64,000 nucleotides of DNA from Deltaproteobacteria bacterium. Lineage in GTDB: Bacteria > UBA10199 > JACPAL01. Numbering within the stretch: the stretch's first letter is position 1; each line of letters begins with the position of its first letter. Positions 63,231 through 64,000 of this stretch are shown here, piece after piece. The position numbers were made by a program, and so were the translations under genes. Below the pieces are notes generated by a model. That model was not told the origin of the DNA. It saw only the letters and a program-made list of their open reading frames with translations, and did no database searches. Where the stretch lies: assembly GCA_016180845.1 (NCBI GenBank), contig JACPAK010000005.1:43125-107124 (forward strand), read 5' to 3'.

Positions 63231-63349
63231 TCCCGGCAACGTCCTACTCTCCAGTACCTTTCTGGCACAGTACCATCGGCCCTGAGGGGCTTAACTGCCG
63301 TGTTCGGAATGGGAACGGGTGGGACCCCCTCGGCATGGTCACCGGAAAC
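63231..63349 (-). rRNA. rrf: 5S ribosomal RNA
   Basis: Minus strand: TTTCCGGTGACCATGCCGAGG at the 5' end, then CCCACCCGTTCCCATTCCGAA, CACGGCAGTTAAGCC, GATGGTACTG and GTACTGGAGAGTAGGACGTTGCCGGGA, the 5S consensus blocks. The ends pair (TCCGG/CCGGGA). Borders are accurate to a few nucleotides. Confidence 0.93.
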
Positions 63350-63355
63350 TTGATC

Positions 63356-63474
63356 GGATAACGATAAATCCTCGTCTACTTCGTTGGCCGTCTCGGTTGC
63401 TCCTCGACGTACGGAACAGTACGCCTGCGTCGCACCTCGACAGCCCGCCTCGTATCCGAGGTTTCTCGTTATCC
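63356..63474. repeat. Large inverted repeat in the 23S-5S spacer
   Basis: GGATAACGATAAATCCTCG (63356-63374) pairs with CGAGGTTTCTCGTTATCC (63457-63474), with one mismatch and one bulge, enclosing about 82 nt that include CTCGACGTACGG-AACA-GTACGCCTGCGTCG-type smaller dyads. No tRNA is inside. It looks like a mobile palindrome or a spacer-processing stem. Confidence 0.7.
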
Positions 63475-63550
63475 TATATATTCATTTGCACAAAGAACAG
63501 TTGAGCATTCAAAAGACTATGACAGACGCCAATCGGCAATATGTCATAGA

Positions 63551-63604
63551 GACTGTCGGGAAAGGGACTGCAGGTTTTTATACCTGCAGCCCTTTACCGC
63601 AGTC
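63551..63604 (-). repeat. Strong hairpin next to the 23S 3' end
   Basis: AAAGGGACTGCAGGT and ACCTGCAGCCCTTT pair around TTTTAT; GACTG (63551-63555) and CAGTC (63600-63604) extend the stem. It is 12 nt from the 23S 3' end, so it may be an RNase III-type processing stem. Confidence 0.6.
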
Positions 63605-63616
63605 GAAAAATAATTG

Positions 63617-64000
<384 letters not shown>

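Overview
The window is a gene-dense stretch of about 50% GC from a Gram-negative bacterium. The evidence is a complete Mla phospholipid-transport set, lipoproteins, beta-barrel-like C-termini and a quinol:cytochrome c oxidoreductase. Gene content (Mla with a long MlaD, CstA, PutA, multiheme cytochrome, a giant Cys-rich surface protein with a MYXO-CTERM-like tail) resembles deltaproteobacterial or candidate-phylum genomes. No 16S rRNA lies inside the window, so the lineage is inferred only.

Layout. 1-12 kb: a partial lipoprotein binding protein, bifunctional PutA, a large phosphoesterase-like protein, MarC, a nucleoside transporter, CstA, and a histidine kinase co-transcribed with a PhnD-like binding protein. 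13-18 kb: a Rieske protein, a UvrD-type helicase, DksA-like, DciA-like, DUF1015 and a TsaC-type enzyme. 17-26.6 kb: a long minus-strand run alr-mlaE-mlaF-mlaD-purH-(HExxH protein)-purD-purE-tsaC-DUF1015. 26.8-34 kb: an MBL hydrolase, a hypothetical, a TPP riboswitch and thiS-thiG-thiH-thiC followed by a sugar-epimerase-like protein and an acyltransferase. 34-44 kb: hypotheticals, pgi, a long coiled-coil protein, a VapBC-type toxin-antitoxin pair beside tRNA-Leu(CAA), a radical SAM enzyme, a flippase-like membrane protein and a possible Cys-His-Asp amidase. 44-53 kb: a PGRP-type amidase, a cupredoxin, a CDP-alcohol (inositol-phosphate type) cassette and a bc/b6f-like complex (Rieske, split cytochrome b, octaheme cytochrome c). 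52.6-58.5 kb: miaA, mutL, a membrane protein, thiolase and an ACT-domain protein. 58.5-64 kb: a 1266-residue secreted Cys-rich protein, a small secreted protein, and the 3' end of an rRNA operon (23S-5S, minus strand).

The most striking feature is the number of unrelated palindromic repeats sitting inside functional sequence. One approximately 120-nt structured element occurs in putA and, read on the other strand, in mutL. Its hairpin stem shows a compensatory base-pair change and its loop is conserved. A GC-rich repeat centred on CTTTGACAAAG occurs in purH, thiH, thiC and miaA and upstream of thiG. purH alone carries at least four different palindromes. The TPP riboswitch carries extra hairpins. 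A third family (three intergenic copies) has flanking duplications at two sites, including a duplicated purD tail. These look like Rickettsia-style palindromic elements that tolerate or exploit insertion into genes.

All calls come from reading the sequence by eye; no homology search was run.
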